A stretch of DNA of 64,000 nucleotides from QHXQ01 sp045807745 (GCA_045807745.1 JBJMGT010000023.1:1-64000), one strand, 5' to 3'. Shown: positions 23,635 through 33,734, counted from the stretch's first letter. A program made the numbers and translations. Notes: a model not told the origin generated them from the letters alone.

Positions 23635-26604
23635 TTAACCCGTCGCCAGTTTCTGCATCACGACCAGCGCGTGCGCGAGTTCGGCGCGCGTCAGCCCCGC
23701 CTGCGGACGGAAGTTGAGACTGCTGGTTGTGAGCAGTCCGCGCTTGAGCGCAACGGCGACGTAGCCGCGCAACTGGTTTGTGATGAGACCGGCATCGAGC
23801 ACGGTGAGCGGCGAGTTGTTAGCATCAACCTCAGTCTGCAACCCGGCGGCGCGCACCAGCACAACCGCTGCCGTTACACGATCAACGGCCGCGTCGGGCG
23901 AAAAGTTGCGCGTGTTCGTGTCGAGGAAGAGCGCGCCGACGGGCGCGTGCTGTGCGCTCTCGACGTAGAGCGTGGTCATAGGATCATGCACATCGCGATA
24001 GGCCGATTGCGCCGGCAGATACTGCGGCACACTTCCCGCCGCGACCAGCGCCGCCGCCAGATTGCCACGACTCATCGCAAACGACGGGCGGAAGTTTGCG
24101 CCGACCGGTTGCATGACGAAGGTGCGCAACGCTTGATAGATGTCGGCACGCGCGTCGGCGTTCACGCCGTCGAGGTCGCGCAAGGGTGCATACTCTGCGT
24201 GCCCGGTTTCAAGTATGCCGACGAACGGTTGCGCCGTGCCTGCGACGCCGAGCGTGTTCGCCACGCGCACGCGCCACGCGCCCGCCGTGGGCAGCGACAC
24301 GACTGCGCGCTCGCGCTTGCCGGTCAGACCCGGCAGATTGATCAGATTCACGTCCGCCTGCTTGATGCCGGTCGCGTCGTACATCGCAAGGCCGAGATCG
24401 TTTACACTCAGCGAACTCCAAGCCACTTGCATCGCCGCGAACAGCGCGTTCTGCGGCACGCGCACAGCCGCGTCGTAAGGCGTGCCCGCCTGCACCGTCC
24501 CATTGATCTGTTGCAGCGGATCGCTGACGAAACGCACTTGCCCGTTGTTCTGCGTTGAGCGGAACGTGCCCATACGGCGCTGCGGGAACGCCGCTTCAAG
24601 CACAGCCGCGTGCGTGTTGAGCATGCCGGCCCCGACCTCATGCGCATAGTAAGACGGCATCGGCGTGGCCGAGCGCGCGAGGATGTCACGCACTTGCGCG
24701 GGGCTAAGATTCGGGTTGGCTTCGAGCATCAACGCAATCGTGCCCGTCACCTGCGGCGCGGAAAAACTCGTGCCGCTCGCAGTCGTGTAGAAGGGCAGGA
24801 GCGCCGCCGGAATGTTCTGCGCGTCGTTGTTGACGGCGACGCCTTCCGCGCTCGTCTGGTTGATGCCGGGCGCGCGCAAACTGGTGATGCCGACACCGGG
24901 CGCAACCAGCGTCGGGCGGAACAGACTGGTGGCAAACTGCCCGCGCGAAGAGAATGAAGCGAGCCGACCTTTGAAATCGGTTGCGCCGACGCTAACGACC
25001 CACGGCGCGACCGCGTAAGGGTTCAACGTGTGCATGCCGGGGCCCGTGTTGCCAGCGGAGACGACGACGTTGACGCCCCTGTCGGTCAGCATCTTCGTCG
25101 CCACGTTGACCGGATCGTTTGTGTCGTAGATGGTCTCGGCCGAGAAACTACAATTGACGACGCGCACGTTCAACATGCCGGCGCGCTGCAAGAGGTAGTC
25201 GAAGCCGTCGAGCACGTAGAAGAGGTTCACATCGCCCGCGCTCAAGCCCACAACCTTTGCGCCGGGCGCAACACCCATGTACGCGCCGCCGGAGCGTGTA
25301 CCGTTGCCCGCGATGACGCCCGCGACGAATGTGCCGTGCCCGTATCCTTGATCGGTCGTCGGCACATTCTCGATGTCGTTTGGATAACTAAAGCTCGCGC
25401 TCACGCTCTGCGTGTCGGCGAGTTTGACGTTCTGCACGACGCGCCCCGACAGATCGTTGTGCGTGCCATCGACGCCCGTGTCGAGCACCGCGACCGTGAC
25501 GCCGCGTCCCGTGTAAGGCATACCCGCGTTCTTAGTCGTCAACTCCGCATCGCGCAGTACTCGATCCACGCCGGTCAAGCCGCGACCGGGATCGGCCGCG
25601 AGTTGCAATGTGCGGTTGCCGTAGATCGAGCGGATGGCTGGCAGATGTGACACGGCGGCAATTTGATCGCGCGTGCCCGTAACGATGACCATCGGGAGCA
25701 CGCGGAAGCGTGTGCCGCCGACGAAGCCGAAGCGTTGCAGGTCGGCGATGTCGGCGTCGGTCGGTTGCCGGTGATAGACGATGACGCAGTTGACCGTACT
25801 GTCGTCGGCCATCTGGTTGAGCTTGACCGCGAGTTCGAGATCGACGCTCTGCAAGCCGCTGCGCTGCGTTGCGCCCGCGCCCGCGTCGTTAAGGTTGTTG
25901 ACGCCGCTCGTCGTGATGCTATCCGCGCCGGTCACGCCGATGCCGTTGGGGCGCGTGATTGCGACGTTGTCCGCGCCGGTTACTGCGATGCCGTTGGGCG
26001 AGACGGCGAGCGTGCGCCCGTCGGGTGTGGTGATGATGGCGCTGTCCGCGCCCGTGACAGCGATGCCATCTGCGCCGGTGACGGCGATGCCGTCGCCGGA
26101 GACAGCGTTGAAGCTATCAGCGCCGGTCGGGGTCAGTCCGTCGGCGTCGGTGATGCGCGCAGCATCAGCGCCAGTGACGGCGATGCCATTCGGCTGCCGC
26201 ATGAACAGAGAATCGGCCGCGTAGTGTGTGCCGTCTGCGCCGGTGACGGCAATGCCATCCGCGCCGGTGACGGCGATGCCGTCCGCACCTGTGACGGCGA
26301 TGCCGTCCGCGCCCGTCACGGCGATGCCATTTGCGCCCGCGTAAGGGACGCCGTCCGCGCCGGTGACGGCGATGCCATCAGCACCCGTCACGGCGATGCC
26401 GTCCGCGCCGGTCAGAGCAATGCCGTCCGCACCTGTGACGGCGATGCCATCGGCCCCTGTGACGGCAATGCCATCTGCGCCCGTGACAGCGATGCCGTCC
26501 GCGCCGGTGACAGCGATACCGGCGTGAGCCGTGCCCGCCACCAGCAACCAGACGAGGAGGAGCGCCGTGAGTTGCCGCGATCTATACAAGAGTTTAGTGC
26601 TCAT
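23635..26604 (-). CDS. S8 subtilase with N-terminal GIAVTGAD repeats and SLH-like C terminus
   Basis: 989 residues from ATG 26604 (GTG at 26607 also possible). A signal peptide ends TAHA at residue 28. Residues 29 to about 228 hold 16 copies of GI[AG][VL]TGAD, partly in perfect tandem and partly split by spacers. A propeptide-like region precedes the subtilase domain with catalytic Asp375 (AVLDTGVDG), His423 (GYGHGTFVAG) and Ser613 (GTSFSAPQ). The last about 170 residues contain SLH-like units, FSPDAAVDRVTAAVVLVRA and FRPQAGLTRAELAHALVVM. The layout suggests an exported protease held at the cell surface; repeat function is unknown. No clear ribosome site. Confidence 0.9.
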   Translation of the reverse strand: MSTKLLYRSRQLTALLLVWLLVAGTAHAGIAVTGADGIAVTGADGIAVTGADGIAVTGADGIALTGADGIAVTGADGIAVTGADGVPYAGANGIAVTGADGIAVTGADGIAVTGADGIAVTGADGTHYAADSLFMRQPNGIAVTGADAARITDADGLTPTGADSFNAVSGDGIAVTGADGIAVTGADSAIITTPDGRTLAVSPNGIAVTGADNVAITRPNGIGVTGADSITTSGVNNLNDAGAGATQRSGLQSVDLELAVKLNQMADDSTVNCVIVYHRQPTDADIADLQRFGFVGGTRFRVLPMVIVTGTRDQIAAVSHLPAIRSIYGNRTLQLAADPGRGLTGVDRVLRDAELTTKNAGMPYTGRGVTVAVLDTGVDGTHNDLSGRVVQNVKLADTQSVSASFSYPNDIENVPTTDQGYGHGTFVAGVIAGNGTRSGGAYMGVAPGAKVVGLSAGDVNLFYVLDGFDYLLQRAGMLNVRVVNCSFSAETIYDTNDPVNVATKMLTDRGVNVVVSAGNTGPGMHTLNPYAVAPWVVSVGATDFKGRLASFSSRGQFATSLFRPTLVAPGVGITSLRAPGINQTSAEGVAVNNDAQNIPAALLPFYTTASGTSFSAPQVTGTIALMLEANPNLSPAQVRDILARSATPMPSYYAHEVGAGMLNTHAAVLEAAFPQRRMGTFRSTQNNGQVRFVSDPLQQINGTVQAGTPYDAAVRVPQNALFAAMQVAWSSLSVNDLGLAMYDATGIKQADVNLINLPGLTGKRERAVVSLPTAGAWRVRVANTLGVAGTAQPFVGILETGHAEYAPLRDLDGVNADARADIYQALRTFVMQPVGANFRPSFAMSRGNLAAALVAAGSVPQYLPAQSAYRDVHDPMTTLYVESAQHAPVGALFLDTNTRNFSPDAAVDRVTAAVVLVRAAGLQTEVDANNSPLTVLDAGLITNQLRGYVAVALKRGLLTTSSLNFRPQAGLTRAELAHALVVMQKLATG
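25921..26520. repeat. 24-bp tandem repeat encoding GIAVTGAD
   Basis: Tandem and interspersed 24-bp units (plus-strand form GTGACGGCGATGCCGTCCGC then GCCG) encode the 8-residue repeat of the subtilase. Third-base differences between copies show the array is kept by selection on protein as well as recent duplication. It is coding, not a CRISPR array. Confidence 0.9.
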
Positions 26605-26773
26605 CACGTATAAACAGAGTGATGCTCGAAACAGTCCGGATTATGATCGTATTAGTCTCGGGGGCAGGCTCAGTTCGCGTCGTCAGTCATGACGCTTAAC
26701 GAGGTTTGAGCTTGCAGTCGGGGAAGCTAAAACTACCACAACCGACATCAGGTTGCCAAGAATCAAAAGGCAC

Positions 26774-29700
26774 TTAAGCCATCAACTGCCGGTAAAGTTT
26801 CTGCGTCTCGGCGGCCGGCTCGACGCCGAGTTCTTTGCGCAACAGGCGGCGCAGGTTGTCATACAATTCTTTGACCGCGCCGCGATTGCCGAGCGCAGCG
26901 TGCGCGCGCATGATCATGCATTGCACGTCTTCGCGAAACTGATCGTCGCGCAAGATTTCCTGCGCGAGTTGCAGCGTGCGCGGCCAGTCTTCCGCCTTTT
27001 GCGCGGTGACCGCTAAGGCTTCGAGCATGCGCAGGTATTGCTCGCGATAATAGGCGCGCTGTTCTTCGACCCACTCGTCGTAAGTGCCCTGCATGAAGTC
27101 GCCGCGATAGAGCGCGCACGCCTGTTCGTACAACTCGATCTGCCGCTCTTGTTTGCCGCCGCGCCGCGCCGCTTCCGCCTCTGCCACCAGCCGATCAAAC
27201 TCTTCCGTGTCGATGTTATAAGAGAAGTCCTGACTGAGCAGATAGTCGCCGTCGCGATAGAGCAGGAAGTTCTGTTTGAGCGGCTGACGACTGTTGAGCG
27301 CTTTGCGTATGTGCGAGACGGTCGGGTGAAAATTCTTCTCGACCGCGTCGAAGTCAGACTCGCCCCAGAACGTGTCGATGATCGTGTCTTTGGAGGCGCG
27401 GCGGTGGCGGCGCGAAGTGATGAAGCACAGGATGTCGCGCGCGCGTTTGGTCGTCCACGCATCGGCGGCGAGCGGGCGGGCCGGGTCGCGGTAAATCTCG
27501 ACGGGGCCGAGCATCTTGATAGTGAGATCGGCCGTGGGCTTCGGCAAGACGGCTATTGCCGGCACAACTGCTTGCGGCTCGGTCTCCGGGGCGACGGTCG
27601 AAGGAATGCGCTCGCGCAAGTCAACCGGTAACAGTTCGGCCACTGCGGGCAGTTGGAAGAGCACGGGCGCGCGCGCGATCTCGCGTTGCAGCCAATCCTC
27701 GTAGTCGTAGCGCGCGGCCAAGTCGAGCGCGCGGCGCAGATGCGCGAGCATGCCCACTTCATCGCCGGTCTGCTGCGCGCAAACGGCGAGCGCCATGCAA
27801 GCCTGCGCCTCGTAATAGTAGAGACCTTCGGTGTGGCAATAGTTGAGGACGGGTTCGAGTTCGGCGCGCGCCGCCGCCGTATCGCCCTGTGCGAGCATGA
27901 CACGCCCGCGCGCCAACTTCGCTGTCTGCGTGCCGGCTTCGTTGCCGCCGCTCGCGCGCGCTTCGATCAGGCGATCAAGCAGCGCACGTGCAGTCGGCAG
28001 TTCGCCCGTTTGCAGATGCAGGAGCGCCTGCTCCTCTTGCACCTCGAAGCGCCAGACTTCAAGCCCGGCCTGTTCGTAGGCGCGCAGGGCCAACTCATAA
28101 AACTCCGCGGCGCGCGCCGGGTCGTTGCGTTTGCGATAGAGGTTGCCGTAGGTCTCCAAGACTTCGCCGCTCAGCGCCGACATGTTGAAGAGTTGGCAGC
28201 GCTCCATCGCGCGCTCAAGGTTCTGTTCGCAGGCCACGAGGTCGCCGCGAAAGAGATGACAACGCGAGACGTTTAGATAGCCGGTCGCCTCTTGCGGCAA
28301 AGGCGGCGCGTGCTCGTCCGCCGGGAGCATGCGGCGAAACCAGCGCAACGCCTCGCCGAAGTCGCCGCGCACCATCGCGGGCATCCCTAGGTTATGCGTG
28401 ATGAGCCGCGTGTAGTGTTCGTCGCGCAGAGCTTCGGCCGTCTGCAACGCTTCGCGGAAGACGCGCTCGGCCTCCGTGCGCTGATTCATGAAGAACAGAC
28501 AAAGCCCACGCGTGTTGCCGCACTTGGCGCGGACGGGCGAATGCTCGCCGGTGAGCGCGACGGCGCTGTCGAGATACTTGAACGCGGTCTGAAAATCGCC
28601 GCGCCGCCGCGCGATAGTCGCAAGCGAGTGGAGCGCTTCCGCCTCGCCTTCCGTGTCGGCCTGTTCGTGCAGGTGTGTGGCGGCGCGGCGGAATAGATTC
28701 TGCGCGGCGTCGTATTCGCCGCGCAGCCGCGCAACCTCCGCACGATGCGCGAGCGCGCGCGGATACTCGGCGATGATACCTGCGGGGATGGCTTCAACAA
28801 ATGAGACGAGCGACGAGAACGCGCCGGTCGTGATCCACTCTTCGCCCTTAGTGGCGACGATCTCGGCGGCGCGCCCGTAGTCTTCGGCCGCCAGCAGGTG
28901 GCGCACGGCCGGTTCCCATTGCCGCCGCTCGATGAAGTAGCCGGCGTAGCGCGCGTGCTCGGTCGCGACACCCGCCGAGCCGATCTCTGCGTTGAGGCGA
29001 CGACGCAGGAAATCGCGGAAGAGCGGGTGCAGGCGAAACTCTTCGCCGCGCCCGTCGCTCGCCACCGTCATAAAGACATTGCGCCGCACGAGCGTGGGCA
29101 GCAGCGACGAACAGTTCGCGCCCGGATACAGATGCCCGCACGCGTCCGCCTCGACGCGCTCAAGCAGCGAGACGCGTAGCAGAAGTTGCTGCACATCGCT
29201 CGGCTCGTCGGCAAAGACCTCTTCGGCGAAGTAGTCGAAGATGTCGCGCTCGGACTGGCGTAGGATTTCGACCAGATCGGGCGCGCTCGACTCGCCGCCG
29301 CGCGCGAGCGCCTGTCTTTGCGCGACCTGCCGGACGAGTTGCAGGGCCGTGATCCAACCGTGCGTGCGCTCGCGATACTCGGCCAGTTGCGTGGGCGTGA
29401 GTTCCAGATCGAAGACCTTACGAAACAGTTCTTGCGTCTCCGCGTCGGTGAAGAGCAGTTCGGCGCGGTCGATGATGGTCAATGCGTTCTGCGCGCGCAG
29501 GCGCGAGAGCGAGAGTGGCGGCACGTCGCGCGAGATGATGATGACGTGGATCACGTCGGGCAGATAAGCGAGCAGCCGATCCACGACGCGATGGACGAGC
29601 GTCTCCGTGCCGAGATGATGATAGTCGTCAAGGACGATGATGAGTTGCTGATCGACCAGATCGAGCACCTCGTTTAAGAGCACGTCCACGGCCCGTTCGG

Positions 29701-30112
29701 GTTGCTGCGCGGCTTCGGCCGCCGCCTGTTGCAGATAGGCGAACGTGGCCGCGCCAAACGTCGCGACGTGCTGCTTGATGCCGTGCGCGAGGTAGCCTAA
29801 GAAGACGAACGGATCGGCGTCCGTGTGGTCGAGTTGATACCAGACGTAGCTGCGCGCGTGCGTGCGGACGAAATTCGCGACGAGCGTCGTCTTGCCCGAG
29901 CCAGCGTTGGCGGTGACGAGTGTGATGGGATGGACGAGATTGGTGACGAGGCGCTCGATCAGGCGTGGGCGTTGCAGGAGCGCGGGCGCGGGGCGCGGCG
30001 GCAGCAGCTTGGTGCGCAGGAAAAAGGCAGGCGCAGCCGGCCCTTCCGGTAACGGTGGTAGCGTTCCGGGCGGAATGCTTGGCGGTTCTTGACGACGCGG
30101 CCTGTTGCTCAT
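26774..30112 (-). CDS. MalT-like STAND ATPase/TPR protein with SARP-type winged helix and BTAD
   Basis: 1112 residues from ATG 30112. The N terminus FLRTKLLPPRPAPALLQRPRL is typical of MalT/LuxR-type STAND regulators. Walker A is ANAGSGKTT with Lys74, Walker B LIIVLDDYHHL. A winged-helix lid and about ten TPR-like repeats (about 400-850) follow. The C terminus is an OmpR/SARP winged helix (LTIKMLGPVEIYRDP...KRARDILCFITSRRHRRASKDTIIDTFW in part) and a bacterial transcriptional activator domain ending ELGVEPAAETQKLYRQLMA. Likely a ligand-switched activator; the subtilase, same strand and downstream, is a possible target. Confidence 0.9.
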   Translation of the reverse strand: MSNRPRRQEPPSIPPGTLPPLPEGPAAPAFFLRTKLLPPRPAPALLQRPRLIERLVTNLVHPITLVTANAGSGKTTLVANFVRTHARSYVWYQLDHTDADPFVFLGYLAHGIKQHVATFGAATFAYLQQAAAEAAQQPERAVDVLLNEVLDLVDQQLIIVLDDYHHLGTETLVHRVVDRLLAYLPDVIHVIIISRDVPPLSLSRLRAQNALTIIDRAELLFTDAETQELFRKVFDLELTPTQLAEYRERTHGWITALQLVRQVAQRQALARGGESSAPDLVEILRQSERDIFDYFAEEVFADEPSDVQQLLLRVSLLERVEADACGHLYPGANCSSLLPTLVRRNVFMTVASDGRGEEFRLHPLFRDFLRRRLNAEIGSAGVATEHARYAGYFIERRQWEPAVRHLLAAEDYGRAAEIVATKGEEWITTGAFSSLVSFVEAIPAGIIAEYPRALAHRAEVARLRGEYDAAQNLFRRAATHLHEQADTEGEAEALHSLATIARRRGDFQTAFKYLDSAVALTGEHSPVRAKCGNTRGLCLFFMNQRTEAERVFREALQTAEALRDEHYTRLITHNLGMPAMVRGDFGEALRWFRRMLPADEHAPPLPQEATGYLNVSRCHLFRGDLVACEQNLERAMERCQLFNMSALSGEVLETYGNLYRKRNDPARAAEFYELALRAYEQAGLEVWRFEVQEEQALLHLQTGELPTARALLDRLIEARASGGNEAGTQTAKLARGRVMLAQGDTAAARAELEPVLNYCHTEGLYYYEAQACMALAVCAQQTGDEVGMLAHLRRALDLAARYDYEDWLQREIARAPVLFQLPAVAELLPVDLRERIPSTVAPETEPQAVVPAIAVLPKPTADLTIKMLGPVEIYRDPARPLAADAWTTKRARDILCFITSRRHRRASKDTIIDTFWGESDFDAVEKNFHPTVSHIRKALNSRQPLKQNFLLYRDGDYLLSQDFSYNIDTEEFDRLVAEAEAARRGGKQERQIELYEQACALYRGDFMQGTYDEWVEEQRAYYREQYLRMLEALAVTAQKAEDWPRTLQLAQEILRDDQFREDVQCMIMRAHAALGNRGAVKELYDNLRRLLRKELGVEPAAETQKLYRQLMA

Positions 30113-30279
30113 CAAGCGGTGCCCACGCGAGGGGACGTTACAAGAACTTCGAACGGCGCACGGACAAATTTTGGCGAGAGGTCAACACGTTGTTTGTTCA
30201 TGTACCCGGATTGTGACCGAGCGGCGCACTGTGCGCAAGTAAAATTCCCGACCGGCGCGCCGGCCGGCCCAAGCATTGG

Positions 30280-31077
30280 TCAAGTGGCACTCAAAGATTT
30301 CGAGACGCCTTTGACTAAACGCAGACGCGCCCGCGCCTCTTCACCCGCAAGCGCGCGCGCGCCATCGTTGCGTTGTGCGGCCAACTCACGCACCGCCGCA
30401 TCAATGGCCGCTGCGCGCCCGCGCGCGTTGGCCCAGATGCTGGCGACCATGTCAGCGCCAAGCTCGTAGCTCGCCAATAGCTCAGCCGTCTCGACGGGCG
30501 TGAACAAGAGCGCGGCTTCGTCGATCACGCGCAAGGTCTGCTTCGAGCGCAGCCGCCAGAGCGGCGCAGGCGGGAGCGTGCGCCCCGCCAGTAAGACGTG
30601 CGCTTCCGCCGGGAGCAGCGGCAGCAGCCGATGAAAGAAGGGCACGAACCAGTCTGCGTCATAGACGAGATGCAGATCGTCTATGACGAGCAGCAGTGCC
30701 TCGCTGGCTTCGAGCATCGTCATCTCGTAGACGAACGACTCGGCCAACAGGGCCGCCTCTTCGCCCGTGTGCGTCATCGGCACGAGCGCCAACGTCTTGC
30801 GCCCGAAGCCGGGATGCTGTGCGCGCACCGAGGCGACCAGGTATTGCATGAAGACCTGTAAGCAGGCGTCGGCAGCGTCCACCTTGTACCATGCGACACG
30901 GCGGCCGGCGCGACGCGCAAAGTCGGTCGCCAACAGCGTCTTGCCCGTGCCCGTGCGCCCGTAGACGATGGATGAAGTGCAACAGGTCATACTCTCTTCA
31001 AGCACGGCCAACAGGCGCGCGCGCGCGACGCGCGGCAACTCAAGTGGGACGGTGATCTTGTCGAGGACTAGGGTCAT
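30280..31077 (-). CDS. orphan MalT-like STAND ATPase domain
   Basis: 265 residues from ATG 31077. It contains the N-terminal ATPase part of a MalT-like regulator: Walker A YGRTGTGKT (Lys46), AWYKVDAADACLQVFMQYL as in the preceding large regulator (WYQLDHTDADPFVFLGYL), Walker B LLLVIDDLHLVYD and sensor ILLAGRTLPPAPLWRLRSK-like phrase. It then ends, with no TPR, lid or DNA-binding region. It could be a truncated gene or a small partner that forms mixed complexes with its neighbour. The open frame extends to 31272, but the upstream part is low quality. 164 bp separate it from the large regulator. Confidence 0.8.
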   Translation of the reverse strand: MTLVLDKITVPLELPRVARARLLAVLEESMTCCTSSIVYGRTGTGKTLLATDFARRAGRRVAWYKVDAADACLQVFMQYLVASVRAQHPGFGRKTLALVPMTHTGEEAALLAESFVYEMTMLEASEALLLVIDDLHLVYDADWFVPFFHRLLPLLPAEAHVLLAGRTLPPAPLWRLRSKQTLRVIDEAALLFTPVETAELLASYELGADMVASIWANARGRAAAIDAAVRELAAQRNDGARALAGEEARARLRLVKGVSKSLSAT

Positions 31078-31353
31078 CTTTAATCTCTCTACTCTCTGCT
31101 GCGGGCGACAGCCAGCACGTCCGCTTCGGTCGGGCGCGGGTGAGACTGACTGCATGTCTGTCGGGCGCATGCCAAGTTGCGGGGCCTTGAAAACAGACTG
31201 CGGCACGCGCCTGACGGATATATTTATGCCTGAAGAGACTTGAGGAATTCTTGAGGTGCGAAGGGCGTGCACAAGCTGACGCGGCGAGTAGTCCCGGTGT
31301 GAGCGGCGTAACTTGTTTAAGAGAGATGGTTTAACCGCAAAGAACGTGAGGCG

Positions 31354-31399
31354 AACCGCAAAGGTCCGCAGAGAAAATTCTTTGCGATCCTTTGCGGTT
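31354..31399. repeat. AACCGCAAAGG hairpin
   Basis: Arms 31354-31364 and 31389-31399 are perfect 11-bp complements, and an overlapping copy of the left arm (AACCGCAAAG) starts at 31333. Lies in the gap between the orphan ATPase and the S9 peptidase, upstream of both start codons. Confidence 0.6.
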
Positions 31400-31480
31400 A
31401 AATCTTTTTCCGCCAGCTTGTCCTTGCGCCCGTTAATCCGTCATTATGCTCGGCTAACAAACCTTAAGGAGACAGCAGAC

Positions 31481-33448
31481 ATGGCAGACGCGCAGATTGC
31501 GCCCTACGGCTCGTGGCGTTCGCCGATCACGTCCGATCTGATCGTGCGTGGCTCGGTCTCGTTAACGATGGTCAAGCTGGACGGCGACGACATCTACTGG
31601 ATCGAAGTGCGCCCGGCGGAAGCGGGCCGCAGTGTGATCGTCCGCCGCACGCCCGACGGGCGGACTGAGGACGTAACACCGTCGCCCTTCAACGCGCGCA
31701 CACGCGTACACGAGTACGGCGGCGGCGACTACTGCGTGCACGACCGGCAAATCTATTTCGCCAACTTCGCCGACCAGCGTCTCTACACCCAAGCACCCGA
31801 TGGCGCGCCCCGCTCGCTCACGCCCGACGGCGTCGAGCTGCGTTACGCAGATATGGTCGTGGACGCCGTGCGGCGGCGGCTCATCGCCGTGCGCGAAGAC
31901 CACAGCGCCGCGCCGGAGCACGAGGCCGTCAACACGCTCGTCAGTCTCAAACTCGACGGTACGGAGGGCGGCGGGCGCGTACTCGCTTCGGGTTACGACT
32001 TCTATTCGTCGCCGCGTGTGAGTCCCGATGGCGGACGCTTGGCGTGGCTCTGTTGGAATCATCCGAACATGCCTTGGGACGGCTGCGAGTTGTGGGTCGC
32101 TGAGATTGAAGCCGATGGCGCGCTCGGTCAGATGGTGTTGGTCGCGGGCGGTCTGGAAGAGTCGATCTTTCAACCCGAGTGGTCGCCGGACGGCGTGTTG
32201 CACTTCGTCTCTGATCGCAGCGGCTGGTGGAATCTCTATCGCGCGGGGCATGCAAGCGATGCCGTGCAAGAGACGGGTGCTGACATCGAACCGCTCTGCG
32301 CAATAGCGGCCGAGTTCGGGCAGCCGCAGTGGGGCTTCGGCATGGCCACTTACGCCTTCGTCGCGCCCACGCGGATCATCTGCGCTTACACTGAGCGCGG
32401 GCGCGCGCGGCTCGCACTGCTCGACACAGAGATGCGGCAGCTTGAGCCGCTCGACCTGCCTTACACCGACATCACTTATCTGCGCGCGACTACAGCGCAC
32501 GCGGCTTTCCGGGCCGGTGCGCCCACCGCAGGCGCAGCCGTTGTTCGTTTTGATCACGCCACGCGGCAGACGGAAGTGCTCAAGCGCGGGAACGATCTGC
32601 AAATCGATCCCGACTATCTATCCGTGCCTGAGCCGGTCGAATTTCCGACCGAGGGCGGCGTGACCGCGCATGCCTTCTACTACCCGCCGTGCAACCGCGA
32701 CTACATTGCACCTACCGATGAGCGTCCGCCGCTATTGGTCAAGAGTCACGGCGGGCCGACCGCCGCGGCGACGACCACGCTCAATCTCGCCATCCAATAT
32801 TGGACGAGTCGCGGCTTCGCCGTGCTCGATGTGAATTACGGCGGCTCGTCTGGCTACGGGCGCGCGTACCGGCAACGGCTGAATGACAAGTGGGGCATCG
32901 TGGATGTGGACGATTGCGTGAACGGCGCAAGGTATCTGATCGAGCAGGGACTAGTGGACGGCGCGCGCTGTGTGATCGACGGCGGCAGCGCAGGCGGCTA
33001 CACGACGCTCGCTGCGCTCACCTTCCGCGATCTGTTCAAAGCGGGCGCGAGCCACTACGGCGTGAGCGACCTCGGCGCGCTCGTGCGCGACACGCATAAG
33101 TTCGAGTCACGTTATCTTGATCGCCTGATCGGGCCGTACCCCGCGCGCGCCGACCTCTATCACGCGCGCTCGCCCATTAATTTCACGGCGCAGCTATCCT
33201 GCCCAGTCATCTTCTTCCAAGGGCTGGAAGATAAAGTCGTGCCGCCGAATCAGGCCGAGTTGATGGTTGCGGCGCTGAAGGAGAAGGGACTGCCCGTCGC
33301 TTATGTGCCCTTCGCGGGCGAGCAGCACGGCTTCCGCCGCGCCGAGAACATCAAGCGCGCGCTGGACGGTGAACTCTACTTCTACGCGCGCGTCTTCGAC
33401 TTCCCGCTCGCCGATGTGGTCGAACCCGTCCCGATAGAAAATCTCTGA
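31481..33448 (+). CDS. S9 family serine peptidase (acylaminoacyl-peptidase type)
   Basis: 655 residues from ATG 31481, with AAGGAGA well placed upstream. The first about 400 residues form a beta-propeller (repeats such as SPRVSPDGGRLAWLCWNHP) and the rest an alpha/beta-hydrolase with Ser503 in GGSAGGYTTLAA, Asp584 in LEDKVVPPNQ and His616 in EQHGF. No signal peptide, so probably cytosolic peptide trimming. It differs from the exported S9 peptidase at 44731-46785. A longer open frame to 31313 runs through the upstream repeat and is not used. Confidence 0.93.
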   Translation: MADAQIAPYGSWRSPITSDLIVRGSVSLTMVKLDGDDIYWIEVRPAEAGRSVIVRRTPDGRTEDVTPSPFNARTRVHEYGGGDYCVHDRQIYFANFADQRLYTQAPDGAPRSLTPDGVELRYADMVVDAVRRRLIAVREDHSAAPEHEAVNTLVSLKLDGTEGGGRVLASGYDFYSSPRVSPDGGRLAWLCWNHPNMPWDGCELWVAEIEADGALGQMVLVAGGLEESIFQPEWSPDGVLHFVSDRSGWWNLYRAGHASDAVQETGADIEPLCAIAAEFGQPQWGFGMATYAFVAPTRIICAYTERGRARLALLDTEMRQLEPLDLPYTDITYLRATTAHAAFRAGAPTAGAAVVRFDHATRQTEVLKRGNDLQIDPDYLSVPEPVEFPTEGGVTAHAFYYPPCNRDYIAPTDERPPLLVKSHGGPTAAATTTLNLAIQYWTSRGFAVLDVNYGGSSGYGRAYRQRLNDKWGIVDVDDCVNGARYLIEQGLVDGARCVIDGGSAGGYTTLAALTFRDLFKAGASHYGVSDLGALVRDTHKFESRYLDRLIGPYPARADLYHARSPINFTAQLSCPVIFFQGLEDKVVPPNQAELMVAALKEKGLPVAYVPFAGEQHGFRRAENIKRALDGELYFYARVFDFPLADVVEPVPIENL

Positions 33449-33562
33449 GATTAACGACGCGCCAGCGGGCCACTGATTGCGCACCTGTTCGGGGGAATTC
33501 GCGCACCCAAGGCTTATCCAAAAAAGAGTATCTTTCTCCAAAAATATGGATACCACCTGCGC

Positions 33563-33568
33563 TATAAT
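33563..33568 (+). promoter_or_regulatory. candidate -10 box
   Basis: A perfect TATAAT in the 385-bp AT-richer gap (33449-33833) before the TonB receptor gene. No convincing -35 box is seen at the usual spacing. The remaining gap holds a small hairpin (33735-33755) and the palindrome at 33806-33823; no gene is seen. Transcription from here would give a leader of about 260 nt. Confidence 0.35.
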
Positions 33569-33734
33569 TTTGAATCTCCTGCCCGGTTATGTAATTAAAC
33601 TCTACACAATCAAGCGCTTAATCTTATGCCAAACTCACCGTCTCTTTGGTATGTTCTTTGCTGCCCTAACGAAACAGCAAACATGAAGCTGCCAGCAAAA
33701 TACGCCAAGTCTATGGTAAGTCAGAACCGAAGAT

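Noticed and set aside
25921..26520. Regular 24-bp repeats that look like a CRISPR or satellite array
   Set aside because: No unique spacers; units are in frame and encode the GIAVTGAD repeat of an exported subtilase.
25663..26613. Long plus-strand open frame opposite the subtilase repeat
   Set aside because: It stays open only because the 24-bp units lack stops on both strands; no signal, start site or domain.
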